Source: CBDFHF01 sp965247565
Lineage (GTDB): Bacteria; Pseudomonadota; Gammaproteobacteria; Methylococcales; Methylomonadaceae
Assembly (NCBI GenBank): GCA_965247565.1
Contig: CBDFHF010000001.1
Span: 248,001 to 312,000, forward strand
Length of the DNA stretch: 64,000 nucleotides
Direction of reading: 5' to 3'
Shown one piece after another: positions 1 through 9,648 of this stretch. The position numbers and the translations under genes were made by a program. The stretch's first letter is position 1; each line of letters begins with the position of its first letter. The notes below the pieces were generated by a model. It was not told the DNA's origin, searched no databases, and was given only the letters and a program-made list of their open reading frames with translations.

Positions 1-72
1 ATCTTCGATGTGCTTAATGCCTTCGCGAAAAGGATGGCCTGCTGTCAAAGTGGCAATGTGGCTTATGTTCAT
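1..72 (-). CDS. Possible type I restriction specificity subunit, N-terminal 24 residues only
   Basis: A minus-strand reading frame starts with ATG at 72 and runs off the window edge. The 24 visible residues (beginning MNISHIATLTAGHPFREG) resemble the N-terminus of HsdS-type target-recognition domains, which often begin with a short IATL/IQTG-type strand followed by GxPFRG. If correct, the gene is cargo of the Tn7-like element and part of a restriction-modification or BREX-like system. Only a fragment is visible, there is no strong ribosome binding site, and the call rests on a short motif. Confidence 0.35.
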   Translation of the reverse strand, partial: MNISHIATLTAGHPFREGIKHIED

Positions 73-456
73 AGTTTTGCATTTTCTGATTTGCTGCAAA
101 TTCTAGGGGGCAATAAACCCATTCGTCAATTTATTTTTGCATTAAACAGGAAGATGCTGTTTTTCTTCGCTGCTGTTGGACGCGGAATTTTGAAACCTTT
201 AACGAAAAAATTCGGCACTAAACCGGAGATGATGTGTTCAGAATACGCAAATTGACGAATTCAAAAGCTACATTGCTTGCAAGCACCGCTCATCATCATG
301 CCTTGGATTATTCACATAATCGCTGACCGGTGTTGTGGTCATATCAATGTATTGTAGCCTAAGATTAGTTTATGACTTTATGGAACCAGTCACCTGCCAG
401 GTTAAGTCTGAACTACTACAACTGAGCTTATTACTACAAAAAAGCACTTTTGTAAT
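73..456. other. Intergenic stretch left of tnsE
   Basis: No convincing gene, RNA or repeat is seen. The stretch separates the partial restriction-like gene from the tnsE stop and may hold the promoter of the former. A short open frame on the plus strand (10-255) has no recognisable similarity and no ribosome binding site. Confidence 0.5.
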
Positions 457-2052
457 TTACCGCTTCATCCAATTCGCGAATCGTTGAGCCCATGCCCCAA
501 TCTCATCAGATTTTAGCTTTCCTGAGTGCTTCGATTTTGGGTGAGGAATACCCGAAAAACCTGATTCGGTAAGTTTCTGCTTGAAAAAATCCGACGGCCA
601 ACTCAAAGATTTTTGGATTATTCTCACCTTAATTGTCTCTAAATTCTCAGCCACCCAACCACTGTTACCTGTTTTTATCATCATTGTGGATAAGTTATCG
701 ACTCCGTCTGATGTATCTATTTCTAGCAAAGTGATCGATTTGTTATCGTAGATTAATTCAACAATGGCTAAACAACGTGGATTCTGGGAATCAGCCAACC
801 AATGTTTTTTGCTTACGCCTATCTTCGGCAGTTTAACCGTCTGTTTTTTTATAATATTACATCCATGAGACGATTCAAGTATGTTGACCATATCCAAAAA
901 TGTTTTGAATTTGTCTAGGAATAAATGTGCATCGTCCGTTTGGTCATTAAGATTATTCCAACCACCATTTGGCAAGGTGCCGGTCACTTCTTTTTCGTCA
1001 GCGCTTAAATTTTTATTACCAGCTTCTTTTTCAACCTCGCCGTGCACGCGATTTACTGTTCGAATTTTCGAGCTGACACGATTGGTAATAAAAGCATTTC
1101 TAAAGCTAATAGTTACTGCATCTGATTGAAGAAGCAACGTTGCCTTATCAGTGTCAGAGAGTTCGTCATCGTGCAGATCGAATTGTTCAGGAGCTTTTCC
1201 GATGGAATTATCGCCATGGGTAGACTTACCTCCCACCGTTCTTTCGTATTTAGGGTTTTCGAAATCAACTTCTCCAGAAACAGATGACGGGAGACCATTT
1301 AATTCTTTGATTTCCCAAACAAAAAAACTCTTGCTAGCTAAATGATGCCAACCCGACACGGTAATCCTAACATCAGATAGAGAAAGCGGATTGAATTTGA
1401 AGTCCCATGATTGATATTTCTGATCTTTGGATGGGTATCTATCACTAACCAGTCCAGCACTAATGCTTTCGAAAGAGGCTCGGGCTTGTTTATCCAACAG
1501 CACCCAACTTAAAAATCGACGGTTATCGTCCCGGTTATAGTAATTGAGCGGGTATTCAGACTTGGAAAGCACATGGATTGTTGCTCTTTCACCAGATTCA
1601 TCAATATAAAATTCTTCGTTCAGCGCATTATGCTGCAGACTTAACCTCGCCATAAACGGGTCGTGATAAAACAAAACTCGTGCCAGCTCAAATTGAGGAA
1701 TATACACATCAGTGTTACCAACCCTAACGACAAAACAGTACTGTTTGCCATCATATTTTTTCTGGTGGCTTGTTAAAGCAGGACAATCGTCAACTTTCGC
1801 AACCTTCCAATTTTTTGCGTCTTCAATAATGAATGAAAGTGATTGGCCTGACCGAGCAATTGGTTTGGTCGGGTTTAAGGTACGATATCTCGCCAAAATT
1901 GGAGCTGCACTGAAACTTATATAGTTTTGTTTCTTATCGTCTAGGTACAAATTTAAGGACCATCTTTTACGATCAGTCCCACGAAAAAGGGAACCCAGAC
2001 CGAGTATTTTTGAATCGTCATCAAGGTGTGTGTATCTGAAATCGCCTTTCAT
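457..2052 (-). CDS. tnsE: Tn7-type transposition protein TnsE
   Basis: This 531-residue protein is close in length to Tn7 TnsE (about 538). In Tn7, TnsE directs transposition into conjugal plasmids and replicating DNA by binding 3'-recessed ends and the sliding clamp. The call rests on length, position as the fifth tns gene and general resemblance of the N-terminal (LGLGSLFRG) and C-terminal parts; no short catalytic motif defines the family. The start ATG overlaps the tnsD stop as ATGA, indicating translational coupling. Its presence implies that the element uses both the attTn7 and the mobile-plasmid pathways, unlike many Tn7 relatives that have lost TnsE. Confidence 0.8.
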   Translation of the reverse strand: MKGDFRYTHLDDDSKILGLGSLFRGTDRKRWSLNLYLDDKKQNYISFSAAPILARYRTLNPTKPIARSGQSLSFIIEDAKNWKVAKVDDCPALTSHQKKYDGKQYCFVVRVGNTDVYIPQFELARVLFYHDPFMARLSLQHNALNEEFYIDESGERATIHVLSKSEYPLNYYNRDDNRRFLSWVLLDKQARASFESISAGLVSDRYPSKDQKYQSWDFKFNPLSLSDVRITVSGWHHLASKSFFVWEIKELNGLPSSVSGEVDFENPKYERTVGGKSTHGDNSIGKAPEQFDLHDDELSDTDKATLLLQSDAVTISFRNAFITNRVSSKIRTVNRVHGEVEKEAGNKNLSADEKEVTGTLPNGGWNNLNDQTDDAHLFLDKFKTFLDMVNILESSHGCNIIKKQTVKLPKIGVSKKHWLADSQNPRCLAIVELIYDNKSITLLEIDTSDGVDNLSTMMIKTGNSGWVAENLETIKVRIIQKSLSWPSDFFKQKLTESGFSGIPHPKSKHSGKLKSDEIGAWAQRFANWMKR

Positions 2053-3566
2053 TTCTTTAACAGCCAGTTTAAAAAAATATTCGCTATATCCGTCATTCGT
2101 TCATTACTCAGGCCCGCTTCTCTTAGCAATGACCAACTCTTAAAGGCTTGACCATCCGCACGGTGTTTTGCGGCTACAACCGTCAGTCGTCTAATCTGAT
2201 ATTCTGCGATGGTTTCCGAGTAGTACTTCAAAATCGTCCTGCAACGAGGTAACTTATTCAGGTTCTTTTCTATCGAGGCGGTATTCGGTAATTGATGCAG
2301 TAAGAAGGATTGACTCAATCTGGGCAGTGATAAATTTTCCTCTAACGCATTAATCATCTGCATTAACTTTATTGCTGTTTGCCTATCACGATCATTCCAA
2401 TTCACGCGGCTATTTAGATTAGAATATGGAACTCGATTCTCAGCATTTACCTGCATTAACCAAGCATAGTGTGCTCGATAAAGTCGTGTATATAATGCTG
2501 AGTTTTCCCGCCTAACTTGTTTAGGGCTCTTTCCACTTATTGCCGCTAACCACTGAAACTGATCTTTTGTATTTGATGGCTCAGCTATTGTTATTAACGT
2601 TATGCGTTTCGGTTCTTCTGAAGGAAATAACAATGCCATTTGAATTGCCTGTGGCATCGTAATTTGACCCTCAGATAAAGCATCAATAACAGTAATGTGC
2701 TCAGCAAAGCTGAAGGAGTTTCTATGTTTTCTGAAAATTCCTCTTAGCCATGTTGTCTCTTTTGTATTGGGCAATAAGTTTGCCCACTGCAACCATGAAG
2801 TTCCCCATCGATTAATGTATTTCCTAAATATTTGCCAATGATCTATTCGTTTTCCCACCAATAAACCGTACTCTTCGGCAAACGCTTGGTAAAGCAAAGT
2901 CCATTGGTGATAAGTCGGTGATGTTGGAACATCGGTCTGCAGCAAGGGAATTGCAAGTATGGCAAAACGCCTGTCATTCTCTGAGACACCAAGTTCAGTA
3001 CTGAATTGCGCCTCCGATATATCAACAAATGCATGTCGATTTTCTCCATTCAAATGGATATTGGATTCATGGAGCGGTCCATGTATTTCACAGAAACAAC
3101 TCAACGGAATTTGCCAACGCCTATCCCAATAAGCTTCGCCGAATTCCGCTTTCTGCTCCTTTATGCAACCTGGGCATAGATAGAGAGCTAATTTATGTTT
3201 TATTCGCGATGCCGCAATACCGGCTGCTAATACATGTGAAGAGCCATACGATTCACGTTTCATCCACCTTACAATTGCCCTGCGCCTTTTATCAGCTATA
3301 AAAGGCGCATACAATGGCCAAAGTGTATGTCTATCTATCAGCTTTTCAGATATTAACCCTAATTTTGGGGGGTATTGAACCGCAATCTTTTCTATGTGCG
3401 AGGGCAAATCCACCGTAGCGATAACCTTTCTGTCACCAAATACTGAGTCCAATAGTTGCTTTGGAGAAGTTTCCCCATCATGAACCCCAGCCCTTGCGAT
3501 CGTGCTATACAACAACTCTTGAGGGTAAGGTAATGGAAACCCGAGCACTAAATACCTACTGCCCAA
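2049..3566 (-). CDS. tnsD: TnsD/TniQ target-site selector
   Basis: The 505-residue protein matches the length of Tn7 TnsD (508). An N-terminal TniQ domain begins with FPLPYPQELLYSTIARAG, and a CCCH zinc-finger arrangement (LCPGCIKEQ, later CFCEIHG) lies around residues 135-165. TnsD binds the conserved 3' end of glmS and recruits TnsC. The insertion next to glmS in this window agrees with that role. The gene overlaps tnsC by 19 bp and tnsE by 4 bp, so C, D and E form one transcription unit. Confidence 0.9.
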   Translation of the reverse strand: MGSRYLVLGFPLPYPQELLYSTIARAGVHDGETSPKQLLDSVFGDRKVIATVDLPSHIEKIAVQYPPKLGLISEKLIDRHTLWPLYAPFIADKRRRAIVRWMKRESYGSSHVLAAGIAASRIKHKLALYLCPGCIKEQKAEFGEAYWDRRWQIPLSCFCEIHGPLHESNIHLNGENRHAFVDISEAQFSTELGVSENDRRFAILAIPLLQTDVPTSPTYHQWTLLYQAFAEEYGLLVGKRIDHWQIFRKYINRWGTSWLQWANLLPNTKETTWLRGIFRKHRNSFSFAEHITVIDALSEGQITMPQAIQMALLFPSEEPKRITLITIAEPSNTKDQFQWLAAISGKSPKQVRRENSALYTRLYRAHYAWLMQVNAENRVPYSNLNSRVNWNDRDRQTAIKLMQMINALEENLSLPRLSQSFLLHQLPNTASIEKNLNKLPRCRTILKYYSETIAEYQIRRLTVVAAKHRADGQAFKSWSLLREAGLSNERMTDIANIFLNWLLKK

Positions 3567-5203
3567 TCTTCCAATTCAAACATAAGCGCCCTCTGTTGAA
3601 GAACTTGATATATTTCAGAACCGCCTGACTCAGAGTAGAGGTAACGAAGATCATCACTCTTCAGTGACTGCCACTCTTTTTGTGATACCTTAGCCATATT
3701 AGATTTTCTTGGTTTCAGAGGATTTTTCTGCTGTTCACTGTACCACTCGGCCAATAATGGCAGCATCTTTACGGCTTTCAAGCTTGGCTGCTCTTTGAAC
3801 ATCCGTTTTACCAGCGGTATTAGCAATTCTGAATCGTATTCATCGTCCAACTGCCGCATTAAGTTATACACTCGCAATGCCTCCTGGTTGCCGCTAAAAA
3901 GCTGCACATCGTCTTTCTGTTCCGAGGAAAGAATGATTCCGCCCAACTCCAACAATCTTTTTTCGATATCGACAATACGAAGGTCTGAATATTTTATGAT
4001 GAGTTCAGGATTTCCTGACCTTAAAGCAGCCAGCATAGGATGAACCGGCTTGAGTTCCTGCTCATAAACCGACTTTAATATGCTTATTGTAATTCTCTCC
4101 TTGTTACTGGCGATAGCCCTCAACTGAGCAAGAACGAACAACTTTACAACGATATCCAAGACACCTTGAGATAAATCGAACCAGCAATCACGAATATCAT
4201 CAGTCAGAGGATCATTGCCATGGATCAGCCATTGATATTTCCAAAGATCCCTTGTAAATTTTCGCCAGTTTGGATGGTCTTTAACACCATCCTGAGTGGT
4301 TATTTTCTGGGGAATTGTTTCCCAATAAATGGAACCGATACCGGCGCTCCGTCGGCCAGACTGAAGCTCCAATTCAAATATAGGTCGTGCTTTCGGCGTA
4401 CCCACCAGCACCACTGGTATACCAACCTGATTCACCAATTCCACGAAGAACTCCAACATTTGTTCTTTGCCGCCCGATCGAACTTGGCTGAGTCGTTGAA
4501 TTTCGTCAATAACCAAGACACCAATTGCTCGGTGAGTCGCCGTTTGCCGCATCAAGGCTAGCATTTTTGGAACGGAAAGCCTTTGTTTAGCGTATTTCTG
4601 CTCATAGTTAGTTTCTAAAATGGCATCGGCCGCGCTAAAAAAGTTCAAACAAAGACTTTCTAGGTCCCCATTACTTGGACATTCGATCTTTAAGTAGGTA
4701 AGCTGGATAAAGTTTGCTGACTCGTGGTAAATCACTTGAGGGTAGGTTTCTAATACTCGATCTAAGGATTCACTTTTCCCGCTGCCCGAGATACCAATCA
4801 GCGACATACTCCGAGCTGTGGTTTTCTCCACCGCAAAATTGGCTGTTTTGTCACCGCCTGCTTTTATTAACTCATAGCCTTGCTGAAGCCGCTTGTTTAA
4901 TGTGCCATCATTAAGATTTCGGCCAACATAGCCCCGCCGAATCATCATGCCGATGCGTTCTTCTAATTGAACATGTTGCGAAAGTGGCTGGAAATAGTCG
5001 TCAAGTAGCGACACCACCATGTGCATACGAGCCTTTCGGCTAGCAAGGCGATCTGATTCTTCAAACTGGACTTTTCCTTTCAGACTTGATCCAGCCTGTT
5101 CTACGCTTAAAATTGGAGGCAGCGCTTCAATGAAAGGGTTACCTTTATACTGCCTAACCCCAGTATCTTCGTAAATTGCAGGTACAAAATGTTTTGGTAG
5201 CAT
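3548..5203 (-). CDS. tnsC: TnsC AAA+ ATPase transposition regulator
   Basis: This 551-residue AAA+ ATPase (Tn7 TnsC has 555) links target selection by TnsD or TnsE to the TnsAB transposase and mediates target immunity. Walker A is visible as GISGSGKSES and Walker B as GVLVIDEIQRLSQ, followed by a sensor-like LVGTPKA stretch. In Tn7, tnsC directly follows tnsB. Here its upstream neighbour is an 0.8-kb intergenic region and a broken IS5-like gene, so it must rely on its own promoter or on read-through. Confidence 0.93.
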   Translation of the reverse strand: MLPKHFVPAIYEDTGVRQYKGNPFIEALPPILSVEQAGSSLKGKVQFEESDRLASRKARMHMVVSLLDDYFQPLSQHVQLEERIGMMIRRGYVGRNLNDGTLNKRLQQGYELIKAGGDKTANFAVEKTTARSMSLIGISGSGKSESLDRVLETYPQVIYHESANFIQLTYLKIECPSNGDLESLCLNFFSAADAILETNYEQKYAKQRLSVPKMLALMRQTATHRAIGVLVIDEIQRLSQVRSGGKEQMLEFFVELVNQVGIPVVLVGTPKARPIFELELQSGRRSAGIGSIYWETIPQKITTQDGVKDHPNWRKFTRDLWKYQWLIHGNDPLTDDIRDCWFDLSQGVLDIVVKLFVLAQLRAIASNKERITISILKSVYEQELKPVHPMLAALRSGNPELIIKYSDLRIVDIEKRLLELGGIILSSEQKDDVQLFSGNQEALRVYNLMRQLDDEYDSELLIPLVKRMFKEQPSLKAVKMLPLLAEWYSEQQKNPLKPRKSNMAKVSQKEWQSLKSDDLRYLYSESGGSEIYQVLQQRALMFELEDWAVGI

Positions 5204-6038
5204 TTTTTGAATTGAGGTAGAACTAACCTAAAATTTTATAAATCCTTCATAAACAAATGCCCCATTTGCTGGACATTAAAGTTAACCAAAACAAGATAGC
5301 TTCTTGTATTAGCCTTAAGGAAGGTGAATATTACAAAACTGCTGTTCAAACTAGAGTTTTCGAGACCGTCATCCCTGCATCAATAATTGGGATCATATCT
5401 ATTGGCCTAGATTTCCTTGGCAATTACATCTTCAGAAGATGTTGATTTACGATGATAAGACCTCTTTTATAGAAAGTCCAAATAATTTACAAATACCATT
5501 ATCAATGTTGATATGAACCAGGGCATCCGTTAACAGGATTAATACCCTGAAATTCAAACCGAGTTTGATTCCCCTGAATTTTGTTTATTAAGAAAAAATG
5601 GCTATTTGCAAAATGAGGTTCGAATGAAGATTTATAGGCTCTATCAATGAAACCAATCAAATGGTTGGAATTCGATTCTCGGATAAATCACAGTTTGGTT
5701 GAGAACATGTTCGTCCTGTTTCGGCAATCGACCCTAAGCCGACGACCAGATGCGCACCCATTTTTTCCAAAAAGCGGACAGTGAAAATCCGCAGAAAATT
5801 GCTAATGGTGTGATACTTACTTATGGCTGATAATCTTTCCTGATAGGAAGAGGCCGTTGTCAAAGCACTCGTTTGACAAACTTAATTTTTGAACTAAAAA
5901 AGTTTCAGTGTGGCCGATTAATTACCATGAAAATATTTCATCCAATTGATTTAATGGGACAAATATTGAATATTGGCAATTAATAATTGCAAGAAACGGT
6001 TAAAATACCGGTTAATTTCTTGCAAGTATTGATCTGAG
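5204..6038. other. Intergenic region upstream of tnsC, with gene debris
   Basis: This 0.8-kb stretch should contain the tnsC promoter. On the minus strand an open but startless stretch of about 60 codons ends near 5515 (C-terminal residues FQGINPVNGCPGSYQH), which looks like the tail of a decayed gene. A short plus-strand frame at 5257-5445 has no supporting features. A strong inverted repeat lies at 5987-6025, just before the IS5-like transposase. Confidence 0.45.
5987..6025. repeat. Inverted repeat before the IS5-like transposase
   Basis: Ten-base arms TTGCAAGAAA and TTTCTTGCAA are perfect reverse complements separated by 19 bases that contain a smaller partial dyad. The hairpin ends 13 bp before the transposase start. 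It may be part of the IS left end or a read-through block; which of these is not shown by the sequence. Confidence 0.6.
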
Positions 6039-7374
6039 ATGAAGCCAAAACCCAAGGAAACAAGCGGCCAATCCGACATGCTCAACCCGCGACATGAACT
6101 ATACCAACTTGGCAACCTAATAGATTGGCAATCCTTAGATGAAGAGTTCGGCCAGTTCTTCACGGAAGGGCAAGGGGCTCCAGCCCTGCCCACCCGAGTG
6201 GTTGCCGGATTACATTACCTGAAACATGCCTTCGCCACTCTGATGAAGAGGTATGTCCAAGTGGCGTACCCGTATTGGTGAGGCAGGGTGTGAATGGATG
6301 CTGTCGGTCATCATCCAAGCCAGGGTCGCCAGTAGCACCGTCAAGCCTAAGGATTTCCAATCGGTGTCGGTTGACAACACCGTCCAGGAAAAAGCTGTCA
6401 ATTACCCTAGTGACGGCAAGCTGTATGAACGTTGCCGGCAGCACATGGTCAGACTCGCGGGCAAGCATGGCATCCGCTTGAGGCAGAATTACAACCGCAA
6501 GGTGCCTTATACCAATCCCAATAAGTTCTCATATTGCGCCTTCTCCAACGGGAGAAGGCTGGGATGAGGGTTTTAAATAAAAAACTTATTGGGATTGGTA
6601 TTACCTGCTGCTTATGGTCAACCGATACCACCACGCCAAACACACGAAGCGTAAACGCAAGGCACTCAAGTCGTTAAAGACCTTGGTGGGACGGGTGTAC
6701 CGCGACTTCGAACGGCAATTGCCAAACCAACCCATCCATGTACAGGCCGCGGTTCAAGAACCGCTGGAAAAAACCCAGCAGATCTTGAACCAACAACGGC
6801 AGGACACCGGTAAGCTCTACAGCTTCCATGCCCCGGAGGTTGAATGCATTGCAAAAGGCAAAGCTCATAAAAAATATGAATTTGGTGTCAAGGTCGGCAT
6901 CACCGTCACCAACAAAAGCAACTTCATCCTCGGTGCCCGCAGTTTTCCGGGCAACCCTTATGACGGTCATACCTTTGAGTCCTACCTGGAACAGGCGGAA
7001 ATCTTGTGCGGAACCCGGGTGAAAGAAGCCTTCGTCGACTTGGGCTATCGCGGCGTTGATGTCCCCAATGTCACCATTTACAAAGCCCGGCAAAAGCGTG
7101 GTGTCAACACCCGGCGGCTCAAATGCGCACTGAAACGGCGGAATGCGATTGAACTAATAATTGGCCATCTGAAGAACGACGGCTTATTGGGGCGAAACCA
7201 CCTGTGGGTGACGCTATGCATGCCGTCCTTTGCGCGGCAGGCCATAATATCCGCCTGATCCTCAGGGGGCTGAGGATGTTGTTGCCCGGGTTTTGGAAAA
7301 GTTTATGGCGATTTTTACGAAACCGCACAATCAACCATTTCTTTACAAGAAAAAGGGTGCCGGTGATTATTTGA
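6039..7374 (+). pseudogene. IS5-family transposase, broken
   Basis: The frame beginning MKPKPKETSGQSDMLNPRHE is the N-terminus of an IS5-group DDE transposase. It shifts frame near 6250 and appears to lack the usual stretch between the SDEEV and MSKWR motifs. The body resumes at MSKWRTRIGEAGCEW, is interrupted at 6510-6600 by a MITE, continues as YLLLMVNRYHHAKHTKR and shifts again near 7205 into a C-terminal GDAMHAVLCAAGHNIR frame ending at 7374. With three separate lesions it is certainly inactive. It marks one edge of the cargo block between tnsB and tnsC. Confidence 0.85.
6510..6600. mobile_element. 91-bp MITE-like element with 18-bp terminal inverted repeats
   Basis: The ends are perfect 18-base inverted repeats (TACCAATCCCAATAAGTT and its complement). 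The element is flanked by the direct repeat TTA at 6507-6509 and 6601-6603. Removing the element and one TTA restores the IS5 transposase reading frame (KVPYLLLMVNRYHH), which shows it to be a real insertion. The interior contains a second dyad, CCTTCTCC/GGAGAAGG. No coding capacity; it must have been moved by a transposase elsewhere. Confidence 0.88.
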
Positions 7375-7727
7375 AAACTGACTTTTTCATGGATGACTAA
7401 TTGACGTTGTTGTTGTGTAATTAAGTGTGATATATTTCAAAAGAATTAATCACATGCCTAACATGCAAGTAATTTATTTGCATTGCGATTATCGCCCCGT
7501 TTTCTTATAAAAGCATCATAAAATTATGCTCAAGAAAAGGGTAAATTTTTAAGAATTAGTGGGTAATAGCATTTTTATGGTTAGAGTATCAAAACATAGG
7601 CTTTCGATTCCTAGGAAGGTACACTAACATTATTAACCGCCCCAGTTTAATTACTTATTCATAACTATGAAACTACAATTCGAACAAATTGTTGCTGGGT
7701 TGTGTTTATTCTAAAGGGGTTAATCTA
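7375..7727. other. Intergenic region downstream of the IS5 remnant
   Basis: This AT-rich stretch presumably includes the IS right end and the promoter and leader of the small plus-strand gene at 7728. A ribosome binding site AAAGGGG lies at about 7713-7719. No other structure was recognised. Confidence 0.4.
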
Positions 7728-8294
7728 ATGACGACTGATATTAAGCTCGACCAGGGTAATGGTAACTGGGTACTTGTCGAAGGGAACGTTTTAAAGACCA
7801 CAGCCGCTGACTTCATGCTCGACTCACCGCTCCGACGGCTGCCGGGTGGCAGCGCATACAGGCGGGCTTTGGTGCACAATCAACAGGACGGACTTACAAT
7901 CAATTTCAATGGGGACTACAGGGGGGGCGTAACGGTTGTTGGCAATCTTGCCCTCAGAAGCGATACCCCCGCTGGATCAATTTCATCAGTCAGCGGCACC
8001 ATCACTTCACTACAGGACGAGATCGCAAACCTCAAAAACTCGGTTGTGCAGTTGGCGGAAATTGCCGGTGCCGTGGTTATACCAGATTGGCGCACCAAAA
8101 CCGAAGTCGAAGTAGGCGACGAAATGGGGCTCAACTCACCCTCGGCCGGAAAACTGGGCTTGGTGATTGAATTTCAAATCGATCAAAAAAATCCAAATTT
8201 TCAGCACGAGGATGTCATTAATATCACGCCACCAGCGGGGACATTTGTCAAGCGGGGAAGTACTGTTGTCGTAGAAATTAACCTCGAAGGTTGA
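7728..8294 (+). CDS. Small protein with PASTA-like C-terminus, function unknown
   Basis: The 188-residue protein is not a family I can name. Visible features: an N-terminal segment with ADFMLDSPLRRLPGG and the DGLTINFNGDYRGGV motif, a short coiled coil (SLQDEIANLKNSVVQLAEIAG region, about residues 95-115), and a C-terminal stretch (INITPPAGTFVKRGSTVVVE) with the spacing of a PASTA domain. There is no signal peptide. ATG at 7728 follows AAAGGGG at good distance. It converges on the beta-lactamase-like gene and sits at the edge of the toxin/encapsulin-like cluster, so it may be an accessory or binding component, which is inference. Confidence 0.6.
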   Translation: MTTDIKLDQGNGNWVLVEGNVLKTTAADFMLDSPLRRLPGGSAYRRALVHNQQDGLTINFNGDYRGGVTVVGNLALRSDTPAGSISSVSGTITSLQDEIANLKNSVVQLAEIAGAVVIPDWRTKTEVEVGDEMGLNSPSAGKLGLVIEFQIDQKNPNFQHEDVINITPPAGTFVKRGSTVVVEINLEG

Positions 8295-8319
8295 GGTCCG
8301 GTTCGATGCGGGAAGATTT

Positions 8320-9648
8320 TCAACCCAGAATCATTTTCCGCACACTGCGCTCAGAGCCGACGAGTGGATGAACACTGCCGGAGATCGGCAGCAGGCGGCG
8401 CTCGAGAAACTGTCTTAGCGACAGATTCTTGAAAATCCGTGATATATAAGCTCTGTCGACGATTCCCGGAAGGGATTCGTTTCCTGAGCCAATAGGGGAG
8501 TTTACAAGCACAACCAGCTCCATATCCTGAGGAAGAAAGCAGAGATGGCTCTGTTCAACTTGGATGTCTTTAAAGCTCCAATAGCCCCCTTTTCTATACA
8601 ATGTGCCAAGCGGTGTGGATCGTTGTCCGTCGATCTCGATACCGAAGCCGTTGTCGAGCAAGGCTTGAGCCTGCGCTGGACTCATGATTGTGCCCAAGCG
8701 CCGGAAAGTGCCCATAATTGCCAAGAGATCGTCAGTGGACATGTGCCAGCCAACACCGCCACTCACAGTCGTGAGATTCCCAGAATTCCAACCATTGCCG
8801 ACCACCGGAGAGGGATAGGCCAGCGCATCTTCGCTCGGGCGATCGAGAGTGGGTCCGGAGATGCCAGCCGGATTAAAAATCGACTCGGTAACATACTTCA
8901 CATAGGTGTTGATGGTTATAGTATCCCATAGCGCATCATTCGAGATATCTGGAATATTGAAGGTCACACCTGGCGAAATAGTTCCCATAATGGTTGCGAT
9001 CAGGATTCTACATAGACCAAAGTTCATATTCTGATACTGGAACCTCCCCCCGACACTACTTACTCCAGTGGACACTCTTTTCTTCATGAATGCAAAGTCA
9101 GAGTCGGATGGTCCTTCAGGAAATCCGGAGGTATGCGTCATGAGCTGACGGAAAGTAATTTTGTCGATGTTCGGACCTTTCGCCCAATAGTTCGGCAAGA
9201 ATCCAATGATCGGTGTGTCATAGGACATCTGCATGTCGTTGAGGAGCTTGGTCATGGCGATGGCGGTAATAAACTTGCTACAGCTCGCAATATGCATCCT
9301 TACGTCATGCGCCCATAATTCTGAACCATCAGCAGGCGTCTTTGCATAATTCCATGAACGCGAGTAGATGGTGCTGCCGTGTTGCTTGAGTTGTAGACTG
9401 TAGCCAGCAACCTGGTTCTTGAATGCTGCGTGCACAGCCTCGCCGAACCCAATAACATCAAACCGGTAAAGTGTTCCGAGCGCAAATGTAAATTCATATA
9501 CAGGAAACTGGGCTTTATCTTCGAGACCCTTGCTCGAAACTACCCCTAGCACATGAGCAGGTCTAACCACATGGGCCCGCACTTTTACTTCATCGATATT
9601 AAATTTGCTAATATCGGAGAGTTTGGAAATGATGAAATCTGAATTCAT
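8320..9648 (-). CDS. Serine beta-lactamase-family hydrolase (class C/esterase type)
   Basis: The protein has about 442 residues when started at ATG 9648, which is preceded by AAGGA; a GTG five codons upstream is less likely. Penicillin-binding-protein-fold motifs are present: SxxK as SCSK, the YxN triad element in FQYQNMNFG and a late KGG in TLYRKGGYW. LMTHTSGFPEG is the usual family signature after SxxK. There is no signal peptide, so an intracellular hydrolase, esterase or peptidase is as likely as a beta-lactamase. It lies 0.7 kb downstream of the giant gene on the same strand, as the last gene of the minus-strand cluster. Confidence 0.82.
   Translation of the reverse strand: MNSDFIISKLSDISKFNIDEVKVRAHVVRPAHVLGVVSSKGLEDKAQFPVYEFTFALGTLYRFDVIGFGEAVHAAFKNQVAGYSLQLKQHGSTIYSRSWNYAKTPADGSELWAHDVRMHIASCSKFITAIAMTKLLNDMQMSYDTPIIGFLPNYWAKGPNIDKITFRQLMTHTSGFPEGPSDSDFAFMKKRVSTGVSSVGGRFQYQNMNFGLCRILIATIMGTISPGVTFNIPDISNDALWDTITINTYVKYVTESIFNPAGISGPTLDRPSEDALAYPSPVVGNGWNSGNLTTVSGGVGWHMSTDDLLAIMGTFRRLGTIMSPAQAQALLDNGFGIEIDGQRSTPLGTLYRKGGYWSFKDIQVEQSHLCFLPQDMELVVLVNSPIGSGNESLPGIVDRAYISRIFKNLSLRQFLERRLLPISGSVHPLVGSERSVRKMILG

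Noticed and set aside
10..255. Plus-strand open frame of 81 codons at the window start
   Set aside because: No ribosome binding site or recognisable motif; it overlaps the more plausible minus-strand restriction-like start.
5257..5445. Plus-strand open frame of 62 codons upstream of tnsC
   Set aside because: No ribosome binding site, odd composition and no motif; considered non-coding.
5520..5570. Shared sequence TTAATACCCTGAA at 5548 and 22558 as element ends
   Set aside because: Only 13 bases match, with no related flanks or duplication; likely chance.
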